DNA from: Burkholderiaceae bacterium
GTDB lineage: Bacteria > Pseudomonadota > Gammaproteobacteria > Burkholderiales > Burkholderiaceae
DNA: 15,573 bases
Assembly: GCA_021166835.1 (NCBI GenBank)
Contig: JAJPEN010000068.1
Coordinates: 1 to 15,573, forward strand
Direction of reading: 5' to 3'
The notes below the pieces were generated by a model that saw nothing but the letters and a program-made list of their open reading frames with translations, did no database searches and was not told the origin of the DNA. Positions within the stretch are counted from its first letter, which is position 1. The number at the start of each line of letters is the position of its first letter. Made by a program: the position numbers and the translations under genes. Shown here one piece after another: positions 1-11,259 of this stretch.

Positions 1-20
1 ATCATTCGTTGGGTCTGCAT
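1..20 (-). CDS. yidC: YidC membrane insertase, N-terminal fragment only
   Basis: Only the first seven codons are inside the window. Read on the minus strand from position 20 they give MQTQRM followed by an incomplete codon. YidC proteins of beta- and gammaproteobacteria commonly begin with M-D/Q-x-Q-R and then a membrane segment, and yidC normally follows yidD in the rpmH-rnpA-yidD-yidC operon. The ATG lies 10 nt after the yidD stop. YidC inserts and folds inner-membrane proteins, alone or with SecYEG. The assignment rests on gene order plus a very short match, and no strong Shine-Dalgarno is visible. Confidence 0.6.
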
Positions 21-30
21 GGCTCGGGAA

Positions 31-318
31 TCAGGATTCGACGGGAGGGTCGTCGCGCATCGATGCGGGCCAACGGCACCGGCAGCTCGACGACAGATGA
101 AGCGGCACCTCGTCGATGCCGCCCGGATGGAACGGGTGGCAGCGCGCAACGCGCCGCAGGGCCAGCCAGCCGCCCCGCAGGGCGCCGTGGCGTTCGATCG
201 CCTGTACCGCGTAATCGGAACAGGTGGGCAGGAAACGGCAGCGCGGCGCGAGAAAGGGGCTGATCGCCGCGCGATAGAAGCGGATCGCGCCGGTGAGGAA
301 GCTCCGAACCATCTTCAT
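31..318 (-). CDS. yidD: YidD, membrane protein insertion efficiency factor
   Basis: This 95-residue protein has the YidD (DUF37/haemolytic) signature. An amphipathic N-terminus ([19 protein letters not shown]) is followed by the cysteine motif [11 protein letters not shown] and then [25 protein letters not shown], which closes with the conserved C-H-P-F-H-P-G-G. Small YidD proteins sit at the inner membrane and assist YidC-dependent insertion. The start overlaps the rnpA stop as ATGA, which implies translational coupling. The last 22 or so residues after the core are variable. Length and operon position between rnpA and yidC are both typical. Confidence 0.93.
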   Translation of the reverse strand: MKMVRSFLTGAIRFYRAAISPFLAPRCRFLPTCSDYAVQAIERHGALRGGWLALRRVARCHPFHPGGIDEVPLHLSSSCRCRWPASMRDDPPVES

Positions 319-686
319 CGCAGCATTCCGCGCTTGCGCATCGAAGCTCCCGCAGCGACGAAGAGCCGGTCCAGCTCCTCGCGCGCCAGCCGTTTGCGCG
401 CCGGAAGGCCGGCCGCGGCGTCGGACGGCACGATGGCGGCGCGCACGCGCAGCAGGCCGACCGCCGCGCTTCTATCCAGGCCGGCCGCACGCCAGGCTTC
501 GCGCGCCACGCGACGCATCGCGTTGCGTTCGACCGCCCGCTTCAGCACGCGCTTGGGCGCCGTGACGATGAGCCGGCCGCGAACCGCCGCCGCGTCGTCC
601 GCAACACGGTTCACGTGCACGCCGAAATGCCGTCCGGAAGCTACTGGACGAGTGCGCAACAGCATCGGTACGATGCCCGGCGGCAC
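315..686 (-). CDS. rnpA: Ribonuclease P protein component
   Basis: RnpA is the protein subunit of RNase P; it binds the catalytic RNA and the pre-tRNA leader. The family core is visible as [16 protein letters not shown], then the RNA-binding RNR-like stretch [14 protein letters not shown], then LRVRAAIV and REELDRLF near the C-terminus. The start is uncertain. GTG at 686 (123 aa) keeps most of the first helix. ATG at 665 (116 aa) would cut that helix. A GTG at 830 (171 aa) would overlap rpmH by 59 nt and supply an N-terminus closer to full family length. No candidate has a good Shine-Dalgarno. The gene is downstream of rpmH and overlaps yidD by 4 nt. The RNR motif reads R-N-A-M-R-R, a mild variation. 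Confidence 0.88.
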   Translation of the reverse strand: MPPGIVPMLLRTRPVASGRHFGVHVNRVADDAAAVRGRLIVTAPKRVLKRAVERNAMRRVAREAWRAAGLDRSAAVGLLRVRAAIVPSDAAAGLPARKRLAREELDRLFVAAGASMRKRGMLR

Positions 687-771
687 GCGCGAGGAGACGT
701 TGCCGCGGGGTTGCAGGCGGGTGTCGGCAGGCTCGACGCTCGCAGGCGAGCCGGTCTGCGAAACCGGCCGC

Positions 772-906
772 TCAGACGGCGAGGCGCTTCCTGCCTTTGG
801 CGCGGCGCGCACGGATGACGGCTCGTCCACCGCGGGTCTTCATGCGTACGAGAAAGCCGTGCGTGCGCTTGCGGCGCACGACGGAGGGTTGGTAGGTGCG
901 TTTCAT
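772..906 (-). CDS. rpmH: 50S ribosomal protein L34
   Basis: This 44-residue, very basic protein begins [18 protein letters not shown] and continues through [22 protein letters not shown], the nearly invariant bacterial L34 sequence. The start at 906 is fixed by the conserved MKRTYQPS. The open frame continues 21 codons upstream, but those residues do not belong to L34. It is the first gene of the leftward rpmH-rnpA-yidD-yidC operon and is divergent from dnaA, the usual arrangement near proteobacterial origins. Its own promoter is visible about 60 nt upstream. Confidence 0.98.
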   Translation of the reverse strand: MKRTYQPSVVRRKRTHGFLVRMKTRGGRAVIRARRAKGRKRLAV

Positions 907-967
907 CGGCGGGTGCCTCGACGGGGAGCTTGGAGCAAGCGGCTCGAAGTAAAGCGAAAAGCCTTTC

Positions 968-997
968 ATTACAACGCATTACCGAGCCGCCTGTCAA
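968..997 (-). promoter_or_regulatory. sigma70-type promoter of the rpmH operon
   Basis: On the minus strand there is a perfect -35 box TTGACA (997-992), an 18-bp spacer and a -10 box TGTAAT (973-968, five of six consensus bases). Transcription would begin near 961, leaving a leader of about 55 nt before the rpmH ATG at 906. The boxes fall in the AT-richest patch of an otherwise GC-rich divergent intergenic region, which supports a real promoter. Confidence 0.65.
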
Positions 998-1029
998 TTT
1001 GGCGATGGCGCCGGCCCGGCGGTGCGAGG

Positions 1030-1035
1030 TAAAAT
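1030..1035 (+). promoter_or_regulatory. possible -10 box for dnaA
   Basis: TAAAAT matches the sigma70 -10 consensus in five of six positions and lies 36-41 nt before the dnaA ATG at 1071. No convincing -35 box is found 16-18 nt upstream (the sequence there is GGCGCC-like), so this is only a candidate and may need an activator. It does not overlap the oppositely oriented rpmH promoter. Confidence 0.25.
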
Positions 1036-1070
1036 GCCTGTTTGTCCGCACGCGCGAACCGATCGAAGAC

Positions 1071-2555
1071 ATGATGGACCGTTGGCTCGCCTGCGTGGCA
1101 AGGCTACAGAACGAGATTCCCGCTCAACAGTTCAAGCCCTGGATCAAGCCGCTCGTCTTTCTCGGCTACGACGAAGGTGAGCACCTGCTGCGGCTCGGCG
1201 TGCCGAACCATTTCAAGCTGAACTGGGTGAAGTCGCAGTTCCAGTCGCAGATCGAGTCGGTGGCGCGCGAAACCATCGAGCCCGAATTGCGCGTGAGCTT
1301 CGAGATCCACCGCTCGCCCGCGCCGGGCTCTTCCACCGTGCCGAACCTCGGCGCGCTGGCCGGCGCTCGCCCCTGGGGCACGCCCGGCGCGCCCGGCGCC
1401 TCCGGATCGGCGTCCGACGAAATCCGCGTGCACGACGGCGACGTCGTCCTCGAGACCACGGAGACCTTCGACGAAACGCCCCCGGCTGACGCGCCCGCGG
1501 CGCCCGGCTTCCCTGCCGCCGCGGCGCCCGACCCCCGCACCCGGCTGCGCCCCGAGCTCACTTTCGAGAACTTCGTGCACGGCAAGGCGAACCAGATCGC
1601 CTGGTCGGCCGCGCTGCAGGTCGTCGAGCGGCCCGGCACCTCGTACAACCCGCTGTTCCTCTACGGCGGCGTGGGCCTAGGCAAGACGCACCTGCTGCAC
1701 GCGGTGGGCAACGCGATCCGCGAGCGCATGCCCGGGGCGCGCGTGCGCTACATCCACGCGCAGGACTACTTCGACGAGATGGTGCGCGGCATCCAGCGCA
1801 AGTCGCTGCAGGACTTCAAGCAGAAGTACCACACGCTCGATCTTCTTCTCGTCGACGACATCCAGTTCCTCGGCGGAAAGGATCGCACGCAGGAGGAGTT
1901 CTTCTACACCTTCGAGGCGCTGCTCACCGCGCGCAAGCAGCTGATCATCACCAGCGACACCTATCCGAAGGAGCTGTCGGCCTTCGAAGACCGGCTGGTG
2001 TCGCGCTTCGGCTCGGGGCTGATCGTCGAGATCGAGCCGCCGGAGCTGGAGATGCGCGTGGCGATCCTGCTGAAGAAGGCCGAGCAGTCGGGCGAGAAGC
2101 TGCCCGAGGAAGTGGCGTTCTTCGTGGCGAAGAACCTGCGCTCGAACGTGCGCGAGCTGGAAGGCGCGCTGCTGCGCGTGATCGCTTTCGCGCGCTTTCG
2201 CGGCAAGCAGGTCACGGCAGACCTGGCCAAGGAGGCGCTGAAAGACCTGCTCGAGCTGAACCGTCCGCCGATCTCGATCGAATCGATCCAGAAGACGGTG
2301 GCCGACTTCCTGAAGATCAAGGTCGCCGACATGTACAGCAAGCGGCGTCCGGCGCACATCGCGCGCGCGCGCCAGATCGCGATGTACTTCGCCAAGGAGC
2401 TTACGCAGAAGAGTTTTCCCGAGATCGGCGAGGCCTTCGGCGGGCGCGATCACACCACGGTGATGCACGCGGTCAAGCGCATAGCCGAATTGCGCCAGCA
2501 CGACCAGGAATGGAACCGGCAGCTGCACGTGCTCGAGCAGACGCTCCGTGGCTGA
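1071..2555 (+). CDS. dnaA: Chromosomal replication initiator DnaA
   Basis: DnaA is the AAA+ ATPase that binds DnaA boxes, melts oriC and loads the helicase. From the ATG at 1071 the protein has 494 residues. Domain I is WLACVARLQNEIPAQQFKPWIKPL. Domain II is a long Pro/Ala/Gly-rich linker (about residues 85-170). Domain III carries Walker A GGVGLGKT (199-206) and Walker B LLLVDDIQF (about 258-266). Domain IV ends with the box-binding signature GGRDHTTVMHAVKRI (457 onward). The open frame extends 47 codons further upstream through non-conserved sequence. The ATG pair at 1071/1074, preceded by GAAG, is the likely start; 1074 is equally possible. dnaN follows after 242 bp. Confidence 0.97.
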   Translation: MMDRWLACVARLQNEIPAQQFKPWIKPLVFLGYDEGEHLLRLGVPNHFKLNWVKSQFQSQIESVARETIEPELRVSFEIHRSPAPGSSTVPNLGALAGARPWGTPGAPGASGSASDEIRVHDGDVVLETTETFDETPPADAPAAPGFPAAAAPDPRTRLRPELTFENFVHGKANQIAWSAALQVVERPGTSYNPLFLYGGVGLGKTHLLHAVGNAIRERMPGARVRYIHAQDYFDEMVRGIQRKSLQDFKQKYHTLDLLLVDDIQFLGGKDRTQEEFFYTFEALLTARKQLIITSDTYPKELSAFEDRLVSRFGSGLIVEIEPPELEMRVAILLKKAEQSGEKLPEEVAFFVAKNLRSNVRELEGALLRVIAFARFRGKQVTADLAKEALKDLLELNRPPISIESIQKTVADFLKIKVADMYSKRRPAHIARARQIAMYFAKELTQKSFPEIGEAFGGRDHTTVMHAVKRIAELRQHDQEWNRQLHVLEQTLRG

Positions 2556-2797
2556 ACGCGGCGCCGTGCAACGAACGGATCAAGAGGCGGGAAAGACCTG
2601 CACAAGTGCGGGAGCGATTGTGAACAACCTGCCGCTTTCCCGGGCAGCGCGAAGTTGTTCGAGTGCGTCCACAGCGGCCGGAACGCGCTCTCCACAGCCG
2701 GAAATCGGGCGCAGAACGAGCAGCGGCGCGGCCCCGCTGCGGTTGTCCCCAGGGTTGTTGCAAGTACATTCAACAACAGCAACAGGAAACTGAACGA
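2556..2797 (+). other. dnaA-dnaN intergenic region, possible part of oriC
   Basis: This 242-bp gap contains no gene. It holds three sites resembling the DnaA box TTWTNCACA but imperfectly: TGTGAACAA at 2619-2627 (one mismatch on the reverse strand), CTCTCCACA at 2688-2696 and TTGTCCCCA at 2743-2751 (two mismatches each). Origins of many bacteria lie beside dnaA, and this is the longest gap in the dnaA-dnaN-gyrB block. However, there is no AT-rich unwinding element and no perfect box. The region surely carries dnaN expression signals; an origin role is speculative. Confidence 0.3.
2743..2777 (+). promoter_or_regulatory. candidate dnaN promoter with perfect inverted repeat
   Basis: A weak sigma70 match, TTGTCC (2743-2748) with a 16-bp spacer and TACATT (2765-2770), precedes dnaN. 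The -10 candidate lies in the loop of a perfect 7-bp inverted repeat, GTTGTTG (2754-2760) and CAACAAC (2771-2777), with a 10-nt loop. The repeat ends 20 nt before the dnaN ATG. It could be an operator or a leader hairpin. Both readings are inference. Confidence 0.3.
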
Positions 2798-8150
<5,353 letters not shown>

Positions 8151-8186
8151 GCGGGTGTCGAGCCGGGCGGTATTCGACGTGCCGCA

Positions 8187-8215
8187 TTGACGTAGCGCGA
8201 GGGTCGCTTTACGAT
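8187..8215 (+). promoter_or_regulatory. promoter of the vapBC pair
   Basis: TTGACG (8187-8192, five of six consensus bases), a spacer of exactly 17 bp, and TACGAT (8210-8215, four of six with the key T, A, A and T) form a good sigma70 promoter. Transcription would start near 8222, giving a leader of under 20 nt before the ATG at 8239. The gene pair thus has its own promoter rather than depending on gyrB read-through. Confidence 0.6.
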
Positions 8216-8239
8216 TCACCTATCGATAGGATGATCGTA
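8210..8239 (+). promoter_or_regulatory. nested symmetric operator of the vapBC pair
   Basis: A perfect 12-bp palindrome CCTATCGATAGG (8219-8230) is flanked, after 3 bp on each side, by TACGAT (8210-8215) and ATCGTA (8234-8239), which are exact reverse complements. All arms share the same centre between 8224 and 8225. The left outer arm is the -10 box, the core covers the expected transcription start, the Shine-Dalgarno AGGA is at 8228-8231, and the right outer arm ends on the A of the start codon. VapB-type antitoxins, alone or with the toxin, commonly repress their own promoter at palindromes, so this is the likely site. Confidence 0.65.
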
Positions 8240-8445
8240 TGACGACCGTGACCGTTTCGGAGAAGTTCCAGGTCGTGATCCCGAAGCCGGTGCGCGAGGC
8301 GCTGGGGATCCGGCCCGGACAGAAGATCGAGGTCATCGTTCACGACGGGCGAGCCGAGTTCGTTCCGGTTCGCGAGATGAAGTCGATGCGCGGCTTCCTG
8401 CGAGGGATCGATACGAGCGTCCACCGCGAGAAGGATCGCGTTTGA
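8239..8445 (+). CDS. vapB: AbrB/SpoVT-family antitoxin, VapB type
   Basis: This 68-residue protein opens with TTVTVSEKFQVVIPKPVREALGIRPGQKIEVIV, the swapped-hairpin AbrB/SpoVT (MazE-like) DNA-binding fold. The C-terminal tail, KSMRGFLRGIDTSVHREKD, would wrap the toxin. It should neutralise the PIN toxin encoded next and repress the shared promoter through the palindrome over its start. The stop overlaps the toxin start by 4 nt (TTGA), a common coupled arrangement. Family and partner are clear; the vapB name is given by analogy because PIN partners define VapBC systems. Confidence 0.88.
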   Translation: MTTVTVSEKFQVVIPKPVREALGIRPGQKIEVIVHDGRAEFVPVREMKSMRGFLRGIDTSVHREKDRV

Positions 8446-8822
8446 ACGTCGTCGATTCGTCGGGTTGGCTGGAGTTCTTCGCCGACGGCGCGAACGCCCG
8501 TGTCTTCGAGCCGCCGATCCTCGAGGTGGAGAAGCTGATCGTACCCACCATCAGCCTGCTCGAGGTGTTCAAGCGCGTTCTGCAACAGCGCGGGGAAAAC
8601 GCCGCGTTGCAGGTGGTTGCGCAGATGCGCCAGGGCCAAGTCGTCGCGCTCGACTCCGCTCTCGCCCTGGAGGCGGCTCGCCTCGGTCTCGACTGCAAAT
8701 TACCGCTTGCCGATTCGATCATGCTCGCGACGGCACGGGCCCACGGCGCCACGCTCTGGACGCAGGACGGAGACTTCGAGGCGATCGAGGGCGTGCGCTA
8801 CTTTTCGAAGCGGAAACGCTGA
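8442..8822 (+). CDS. vapC: PIN-domain ribonuclease toxin, VapC type
   Basis: This 126-residue PIN domain shows the expected acidic set: D5 in VDSSGWLEFF, E41 in ISLLEVFKR, D91 in LPLADSIMLATA, and D109/D111 in TQDGDFE. VapC toxins are Mg2+-dependent endoribonucleases that cut tRNA or rRNA and stop translation; the target here is unknown. Translation would start at a TTG overlapping the vapB stop. GAGAAGGA at 8428-8435 is well placed 6 nt upstream, which supports this rare start. All catalytic positions are present, so the toxin looks intact. It converges with the histidine kinase ending at 8853, with no clear terminator in the 30-bp gap. Confidence 0.9.
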   Translation: MNVVDSSGWLEFFADGANARVFEPPILEVEKLIVPTISLLEVFKRVLQQRGENAALQVVAQMRQGQVVALDSALALEAARLGLDCKLPLADSIMLATARAHGATLWTQDGDFEAIEGVRYFSKRKR

Positions 8823-8852
8823 GACGGCGAAGCGTGCGCGACGGGAATTACC

Positions 8853-9692
8853 CTAGGCCGCTTCCAGCGCGGAGCCGACGCGGCGACTGCGCGTAGTCTG
8901 CATCGTCCCTGCCGGTGACGGCCGCGTTGCGCCGCTGGCAGCCCCGTCGTTCGCCGCCGGCACCGCCGCTCCGTTCGGCAGCCACACCACGAAGCGGGCG
9001 CCGCGACCCTCGCCCGCGCTCCTCGCCCGCACGCTGCCGCCGTGCGCTTCGGCGAGTTCGCACACGATCGACAGTCCCAGCCCCAGGCCGGCGCCCTGCG
9101 GGCGCACCGTGCGCGCTCGCTGGACCGTCGGGTCGAAGAGCGTCGCCAGCGCCTCCGGCGCGATGCCGATGCCTTCGTCGGCCACGCAAAGCAGAGCCTG
9201 GTTGCGGCGTACGGCGAAAGCCACGACGACGCTCGTTCCCGGGGCGCTGAATTTCGACGCGTTGTCGATCAGGTTCGTGAGGATCTGCGCGAGCCGGCCG
9301 GGGTCGGCCTGCAGCCGGAACGATTGCCGCGGCAGTTGCAGGCGCAGCCGCTGACGGCGCGCGTCCAGCGCTGCGCGGCACGCATCGGCGGCCTGCTCGA
9401 CGAAGGCCGTCGAGACGATCGAGCGCCGCTCGATCGACAGCTTTCCGGTGCGGGTTCGTGCCGTGTCGGTGAGATCGGCGATGACGCGGGCCAGCTGCTG
9501 GACCTGACGCTCGATCACCGACTGCAGGTGGCAGAGCTTCTGCGCGTCGCCGGCCGATTCGCTCAACAGCGACGCGGCGATCGCGATCGGCGACAGGGGC
9601 TTGCGCAGTTCGTGCGCGACCATGGCGAGCAGGTGCGCCTGCGCAGGCTCGCGCAGGGCGCCGCGCTGGCCGCCGTCGATCACAGCAGGCAT
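8853..9692 (-). CDS. soluble sensor histidine kinase without recognisable input domain
   Basis: The protein has 279 residues from the ATG at 9692. A HisKA dimerisation segment holds the phospho-accepting H27 in MVAHELRKPLSPIA. The HATPase part has an N box NLIDNASKFS (N144), G1 DEGIGI (D172) and a glycine-rich lid QGAGLGLGLSIV (about 200-209). After AHGGSVRARS the last 50 or so residues form an unusual Ala/Arg/Ser tail. No transmembrane, PAS or receiver domain is seen. The residue four after the histidine is Lys, where Asn or Thr is usual. The start overlaps the GGDEF stop by 13 nt, so the two are probably translationally coupled. A GTG at 9713 is an alternative start. Confidence 0.85.
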   Translation of the reverse strand: MPAVIDGGQRGALREPAQAHLLAMVAHELRKPLSPIAIAASLLSESAGDAQKLCHLQSVIERQVQQLARVIADLTDTARTRTGKLSIERRSIVSTAFVEQAADACRAALDARRQRLRLQLPRQSFRLQADPGRLAQILTNLIDNASKFSAPGTSVVVAFAVRRNQALLCVADEGIGIAPEALATLFDPTVQRARTVRPQGAGLGLGLSIVCELAEAHGGSVRARSAGEGRGARFVVWLPNGAAVPAANDGAASGATRPSPAGTMQTTRSRRVGSALEAA

Positions 9693-10483
9693 CCCTCGAC
9701 CCCGAGGATCCACGGCGCGTCGGACGTTTCGGCGCTCGTCGGACCGTTCGGCGAGAAGAACTCGCAGCCCGTGCGCAGGCGCTTGGCGAGATACATCGCC
9801 GCGTCGGCGCGTTCGAGCAGCGCCATCGCGCTCGTCCCGTTTTCCGGCGTCGCCACCCCGACGCTCGCCTGGACGTTCACCCGAAGCGGACCGAGCTGGT
9901 ACGGATCGCACAGCGTGTCGAACACCTTGCCGGCGACCTGCGCGAGGCGCTCGTAGGGCCCGCAGCGACGCACGAGACACGCGAATTCGTCGCCGCCCAG
10001 GCGCGCGACCACGTCGCTCGAACGCACGCAGGCGCAGAGCCGCTCGCCGACGAGGCGCAGCAGTTCGTCGCCGATCCGATGGCCGTGGCGGTCGTTGACC
10101 GCCTTGAATCCGTCCAGGTCGATGAACAGCACGGCGAAGTCCGTGGGCTGCGCGTCGTCGTCGACCAGCGCTTCCTGCAGTTGCTCGAGAAAGGACGCGC
10201 GGTTGCCCAGCCGCGTCAGCGAATCGGTGCGGGCGAGGGCGCGAGCCTGCGCTTCGCGAACGAGTGATTCGGCCAGTTGCGCGCGCAGTCCGGCGACTTC
10301 GTTGCGCAGGGTCTGCAGAGCCAGCTCCCGGCCGGCTTCTCGGGCGCGCGAAGGCCGTCGCGCGCGGCTCGAGGTCGGCGCGCTTGCCGCTTCGTTCGCC
10401 ACGCTCCCCGCTTCCGGTGTTTGCGCCGGGCGGCGCATGCGGCCACGGGTCGTCGTCCCGGAACAGTGGCGTCCGGAGTTCAT
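9680..10483 (-). CDS. diguanylate cyclase with intact GGDEF and I-site
   Basis: This 267-residue protein should make cyclic di-GMP from two GTP. The N-terminal 85 residues are basic and Ala-rich, passing into a coiled-coil-like helix (LALQTLRNEVAGLRAQLAE). The GGDEF domain begins LARTDSLTRLGNR, has the metal site FIDLDGFKAVND, and RLGGDEF at 161-167. RSSD (154-157), five residues before GGDEF, is the product-inhibition I-site. There is no membrane or sensory domain. The ATG at 10483 is chosen over 10588 because GGGAGAAGG lies just upstream. The gene precedes the soluble kinase with a 13-nt overlap and shares an upstream element with the degenerate GGDEF gene at 14308-15117. Confidence 0.9.
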   Translation of the reverse strand: MNSGRHCSGTTTRGRMRRPAQTPEAGSVANEAASAPTSSRARRPSRAREAGRELALQTLRNEVAGLRAQLAESLVREAQARALARTDSLTRLGNRASFLEQLQEALVDDDAQPTDFAVLFIDLDGFKAVNDRHGHRIGDELLRLVGERLCACVRSSDVVARLGGDEFACLVRRCGPYERLAQVAGKVFDTLCDPYQLGPLRVNVQASVGVATPENGTSAMALLERADAAMYLAKRLRTGCEFFSPNGPTSAETSDAPWILGVEGCLL

Positions 10484-10539
10484 CGCTGCCTTCTCCCTGC
10501 GGTGCGGTTCCCGAAACCGCCGGGGAACCTGCGGTAGAA

Positions 10540-10586
10540 AGGACTCTACGACCGTCAGGATCGGCAGTCTGTAGGGACGTCTGGAC
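10540..10586 (-). promoter_or_regulatory. shared bipartite upstream element, copy 1 (GGDEF gene)
   Basis: On the plus strand, AGGACTCTACGA (10540-10551) and TGTAGGGACGTCTGGAC (10570-10586) are separated by 18 bp. The same two blocks with the same spacing occur at 15164-15210, differing in one base. Read towards the GGDEF gene the order is GTCCAGAC(G/A)TCCCTACA, N18, TCGTAGAGTCCT, ending 56 nt before the ATG. The downstream block contains TAGAGT, a possible -10 box. The upstream block would then lie in the -35 and activator region. An alternative sigma factor or a response-regulator site are both possible. Confidence 0.6.
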
Positions 10587-10626
10587 ACCTCCTGTGCGGT
10601 GTCGCGGACGAGTGCCGCATCGGCAT

Positions 10627-11259
10627 TCAGGCCTCGATCAGGCCCTGCCGGATCGCCAGCCGCACGAGCGCCGGAACGTCGCCGACGCCGAGCTTGTTCA
10701 TCAGGCGGCTGCGGTAGGTGTCGACCGTCTTGGGCGACAGATGCAGGGCCTGTCCGATCGCGGCGCTGCTCTGCCCGCGCACGACCATCAGCACGATCTG
10801 GCGCTCTCGCGGCGACAGGATTTCCAGGCCGCCGTCTTCGCCTTCGACGGCGAGCGCTTCCACCGCGAGGTTGGCCACTTCCGGCGACAGGTGCCGCCGT
10901 CCCTGCACGACGGCATCGATCGCGCGCAGCAGCTCGCTGGTGGGCGAGCCCTTGAGCACGTACGACAGCGCGCCCCTGCGCAGCGCTTCGCCCACATGGT
11001 GCGGCTGCGCCGACATCGTCAGCACGATGCAGCGTATCGGCAGCGCACGCCGCTGCAGTTCGGCGAGCAGCTCGAGCCCGGAGCGCTCGCCCAGGCTGAG
11101 GTCGACGAGCACCACGTCGGGAGGGTCGCGGGCGAGATCGGCCACCGCGCGCTGGGGATCGGCCGACTCGCCGATCACGCGATGCCCGGCCGCCTCGAGT
11201 ACGGCGCGCAGGCCTTCGCGGACGATCGCATGATCGTCGACGAGATACAGGCGACTCAT
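10627..11259 (-). CDS. NarL/FixJ-family response regulator
   Basis: This 210-residue protein has two domains. The receiver starts MSRLYLVDDH and has phospho-acceptor D53 in VLVDLSLG, T81 and K103 (YVLKGS). The LuxR-type helix-turn-helix (about 146-208) contains LSPRERQIVLMVVRGQSSAAIGQALHLSPKTVDTYRSRLMNKLGV split across its helices. Phosphorylation should promote dimerisation and promoter binding. The start ATG overlaps the hybrid kinase stop (ATGA), which makes that HisKA_3 kinase the obvious partner, as in NarX-NarL pairs. Its DNA targets are unknown; the duplicated element before the two GGDEF genes is one candidate. Confidence 0.95.
   Translation of the reverse strand: MSRLYLVDDHAIVREGLRAVLEAAGHRVIGESADPQRAVADLARDPPDVVLVDLSLGERSGLELLAELQRRALPIRCIVLTMSAQPHHVGEALRRGALSYVLKGSPTSELLRAIDAVVQGRRHLSPEVANLAVEALAVEGEDGGLEILSPRERQIVLMVVRGQSSAAIGQALHLSPKTVDTYRSRLMNKLGVGDVPALVRLAIRQGLIEA

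Noticed and set aside
19..1032. A 337-codon plus-strand frame opposite yidD, rnpA and rpmH
   Set aside because: The opposite strand carries conserved rpmH, rnpA and yidD; the plus frame resembles no protein.
8823..8852. Bidirectional terminator between vapC and the soluble kinase
   Set aside because: The 30-bp convergent gap has no stem of useful length and no T- or A-run.
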